Shown: in pieces, positions 61,377-64,000 of the stretch | Layout: each line of letters opens with the position of its first letter | Numbering within the stretch: the stretch's first letter is position 1 | Assembly: GCF_019399895.1 (NCBI RefSeq) | Contig: NC_091886.1 | Coordinates: forward strand, 2,852,001 to 2,916,000 | Direction of reading: 5' to 3' | DNA length: 64,000 nt | From: Cardiocondyla obscurior | Lineage: Eukaryota; Arthropoda; Insecta; Hymenoptera; Formicidae | Position numbers and translations under genes: made by a program | Notes under the pieces: generated by a model | Told to the model about the DNA's origin: nothing | Database searches by the model: none | Seen by the model: only the letters and a program-made list of their open reading frames with translations

Positions 61377-64000
61377 ATTTAATTCATAATTAAAACTGTT
61401 ATTTGTACGTACACTGAATTTAATAATGTTCGGGCATGAATTACATGCTTTGTCGTAAAAATGAGACTCGTTATTGAACCGTCGAGAGAATTTTCGTCAT
61501 GCAAGTGTCGTCGATAAATCGGAATAGAAAACTTTTTTTTTTTTTCTCTCTTTCTCTCTCTTCAACTTCTCTGCTGCGAGACTTTGGGGAAATAATGCAA
61601 CACCCTCGTGATTTCTCGGCGCAGCGAAAATATTCCGTGAGAACGCGGCGGGGACGAGCTCGGGGCTGTTATTTTTGCAAGCCGAAAGCTCTGCCAAACG
61701 AGACGGGTTCGATTTAATCCTCGTGAATCCCGGCGCTGCCGCGCACACGAGCCGCGCCCGTCGACATTAATCCCTGGTTAATTTAAAGATTCGAAATCCG
61801 GGCGTCAAAGTTTGAGCAAGTTAAAAGTCGTTAGGATTTTAGGCGGGTTTAACTGCGAGCGAAGTTGCCTGCACCGACGGGCGCGGGACGGGCGAACAAA
61901 TCGAATCTCATTACGGTCGAATTCTTCCCGGCGTCTCGCGATTCCTTCTTTTCGGGGCCCTCCTCGCCCTCGCCCTTCTGTTCCTCCTCGCCATTACGCC
62001 GCACTTCTCTCGAATTTATTTGCTTAAGTCGTCGCCGTTTGAAATATTCTTTCCGCGAATGGTAAAGCCCGATCTCGTTTTATTACGCCCCCTCTTTTTG
62101 CCCCTTTTTTCTTTTTTTTTTAGTTTGCCTCCCCAATTAATTTTACCTCTCGCCGAAATGTTTTAAACGTGAATACGTGAACACGTAATTTGCGTTTGTA
62201 ATTGTACCACTACGTTTAAGTCGCGCATCACGTTTGTATGCCACTCACTCGCAAAGTACGGCATCGCTTGGTAATAGCGAACGCTATTTCGAGATCGCTT
62301 GCAACTTCGTTCATTTAAATTCCCTTTTCTACTTTTTTTTTTTTTTTTTTCCATCAGATTATACGAAAGTAAAGTTTCAAATATAACGGGTGGAAGCTTT
62401 GCTTTTCTTTTTTTTTGTCCCCTCCCCTCTTTCTCTCTTCGAGCTGCTCGAAGATGTGACGTTCGTAAATGCCGGCAGAAAAAGTGATGCGAATTACGTT
62501 TTTCTCATTTTGAGAAACAAAGTTGCAGCGAACGCCCGTTGTAGCTGTCGATGACACGATAGATTGGTTTTAAACCACTCACGCCCGGAATATTCAACGA
62601 TTACCTCTTTTTCTTTTTCTCTCCCTTCGCCCTTTTTTTCCCCTTCCCCTTTGTCTTTATTCGTTGAACGTCATTCGCTCGCGTCACATTCGGATTCCCG
62701 TCGTTCTCATCCCGGCGCTGTCCTTCGTTGCCGAGGACCGAGCGCCGTCGCTGTCGATCGTCGGCGCGTCGCCGTCACCAGACGACGAACTCGAATTCGA
62801 TATACACTCCAATTATCACAACGCTCGACGTCGATCGCTCAGACTTGAGCGCGCTTCTTTCCGCGTCCCCGGTGTCTCGTTTCCGCCCTTTATCAGCCCT
62901 TTACCGGGGGCCTCTCCTCTCGGTTCCCTTTGCGCGCTTCCTTCTTTCCCGCCCCTTCCCCTCTTTCTCCGTACAGTCGCGCCGTCGTCGGATTATCACG
63001 CGAGAGCCGGAATTTCATTTCGCTCTAATTGAATGTAGCGCGCGCGCGACGGCAAATGCGAGCGCCGACGTCTCCGTCGTTAGACACACGACGAGTCTTT
63101 TCCATGATTCATTGGGAGTAAGCGGATACTCGAAAACGCGCGGGGAAACGGGGTTTCAAACGACGAAGTGACGAAAGGGGACGAAGTCGCTCGTTCGCTC
63201 GCCGTAAATCGCGTCGCTCGCTAAAGTACGTAAGTAGGTACTTTTGTACCGCGCCCGCGCTATACGTTAACGCGTCGTGCTCTGTAACAACAGCGGGGCT
63301 AATTCCTTAAGTAGGTGTACGAGGTAACGAGGCTCCTCGCAACGACGACCGGGGAAATTTCCTCTCTCCGCCCCGCCGCCCCGTCCCGCGACGGGCGTCT
63401 CTTTGAGGCAACGCCGCCGCCCGAGACCCTTTTCCGCGATTGTGTCGTACGTTTCTCGAGCAATTACCCTCCTTCGTTTACGTCCGAATGCACGAATGCC
63501 GACCGGGAAACGCGAGGCGCGTACACGGGCGGTACTCTAATTCCGCGTAAATGCGCCGCGATATTATACGCCGCATACACGTCGAGTCACGTTCCCGATG
63601 GAGTGCATCGCGCGCGTCGCAACACAAAGACGGCGCGGCGCGTCGTGTAGTACTTGGGGAGTTGGGGGCGGGTCGCGGGCATAATGGGACCGAGTTAAAA
63701 GCTGCCACGTTGGCACATATTCAGGTCGGCCTGCGGCAGTATAATGGAACCGAAATCAATAGCAATGACAAGGCAAATCTGATTGAGTAGATCACACATT
63801 GTTAGAGTAGATGAACCGATAATTAAGCCCGAATGTATATTATCGGATGTTTTCGTCATTTTTAACGAAGCATTGTTATTCAATAATTTCGTGCATTAAT
63901 TATGCTCTCTTTCTGATCAATTTCGTTGTCTTTTTTTACGGTACCTAATTCGACAGGTAAAGTAGATTAATAATGAACGTGCGAAATAATTTATAAGAAC
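61377..64000. other. Non-coding stretch, CpG-rich toward the end
   Basis: T-runs lie at about 61533-61545 and 62333-62350. From about 62680 to 63700 the sequence is CpG-rich, with long open frames on both strands (147 codons from 62728, 111 codons from 63315) that overlap and translate to Arg/Ser/Pro-rich sequence without domains. This could be a promoter-type CpG block of a gene beyond the window edge, but I see no splice structure to support that. Confidence 0.4.

Noticed and set aside
62728..63171. 147-codon plus-strand frame near the window end
   Set aside because: CpG-rich, overlapping frames in other phases, Arg/Ser-rich translation, no splice signals around it.
1..64000. CRISPR arrays, bacterial operons, phage genes or telomeric TTAGG arrays
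   Set aside because: No regularly spaced direct repeats, no packed coding frames and no tandem TTAGG were seen.

Overview
The window looks like non-coding DNA from an insect nuclear genome, most likely a hymenopteran and perhaps an ant. This is inferred from style and not from a diagnostic gene. AT-rich stretches full of A/T homopolymers alternate with CpG-rich, stop-poor blocks, and the introns I can define near 36 kb are very short (83 and 118 nt). There is no operon-like packing, no long conserved ORF, and no tRNA, rRNA or CRISPR array that I can recognise. Almost all ORFs longer than 60 codons fall in the CpG-rich blocks or run through homopolymers, and I treat them as chance.

The best-supported gene is the 5' end of a minus-strand transcription unit at about 35.75-36.5 kb. 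It has a 5' exon ending at 36314 with a GTAAGT donor, an 83-nt intron, a 316-nt exon (35915-36230) with a textbook acceptor, an ATG in strong context and a GTGAGC donor, a 118-nt intron, and a small exon (35753-35796) with a GTGAGT donor. Two further minus-strand exon candidates lie far downstream, at 15311-15370 and 7990-8049. Each is exactly 60 nt with good splice signals, so they could be cassette exons of the same gene separated by introns of about 20 kb and 7 kb. I do not recognise the protein. Just upstream of the gene are a G-quadruplex-prone G-rich tract (36450-36480) and a long imperfect hairpin (36528-36656).

The second notable structure is a foldback/MITE-like element at about 60.8-61.4 kb. 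It has imperfect terminal inverted repeats of about 125-131 bp enclosing two tandem copies of a unit of about 130 bp. A divergent relative of its left arm lies 57 kb away at 3853-4042. Other repeats are a dispersed direct repeat (28.77 and 29.28 kb), a 21-bp tandem duplication (33.92 kb), a triple 12-mer array (52.37 kb), perfect palindromes and several long T tracts.

Layout: 1-7.9 kb, non-coding with the diverged repeat and one weak plus-strand exon candidate; 7.99-15.4 kb, two minus-strand exon candidates and one weak plus-strand candidate; 15.4-35.7 kb, probable long intron; 35.75-36.66 kb, gene 5' end, promoter and hairpin; 36.7-60.8 kb, intergenic or intronic with one plus-strand exon candidate at 38.1 kb; 60.8-61.4 kb, foldback element; 61.4-64 kb, CpG-rich non-coding.
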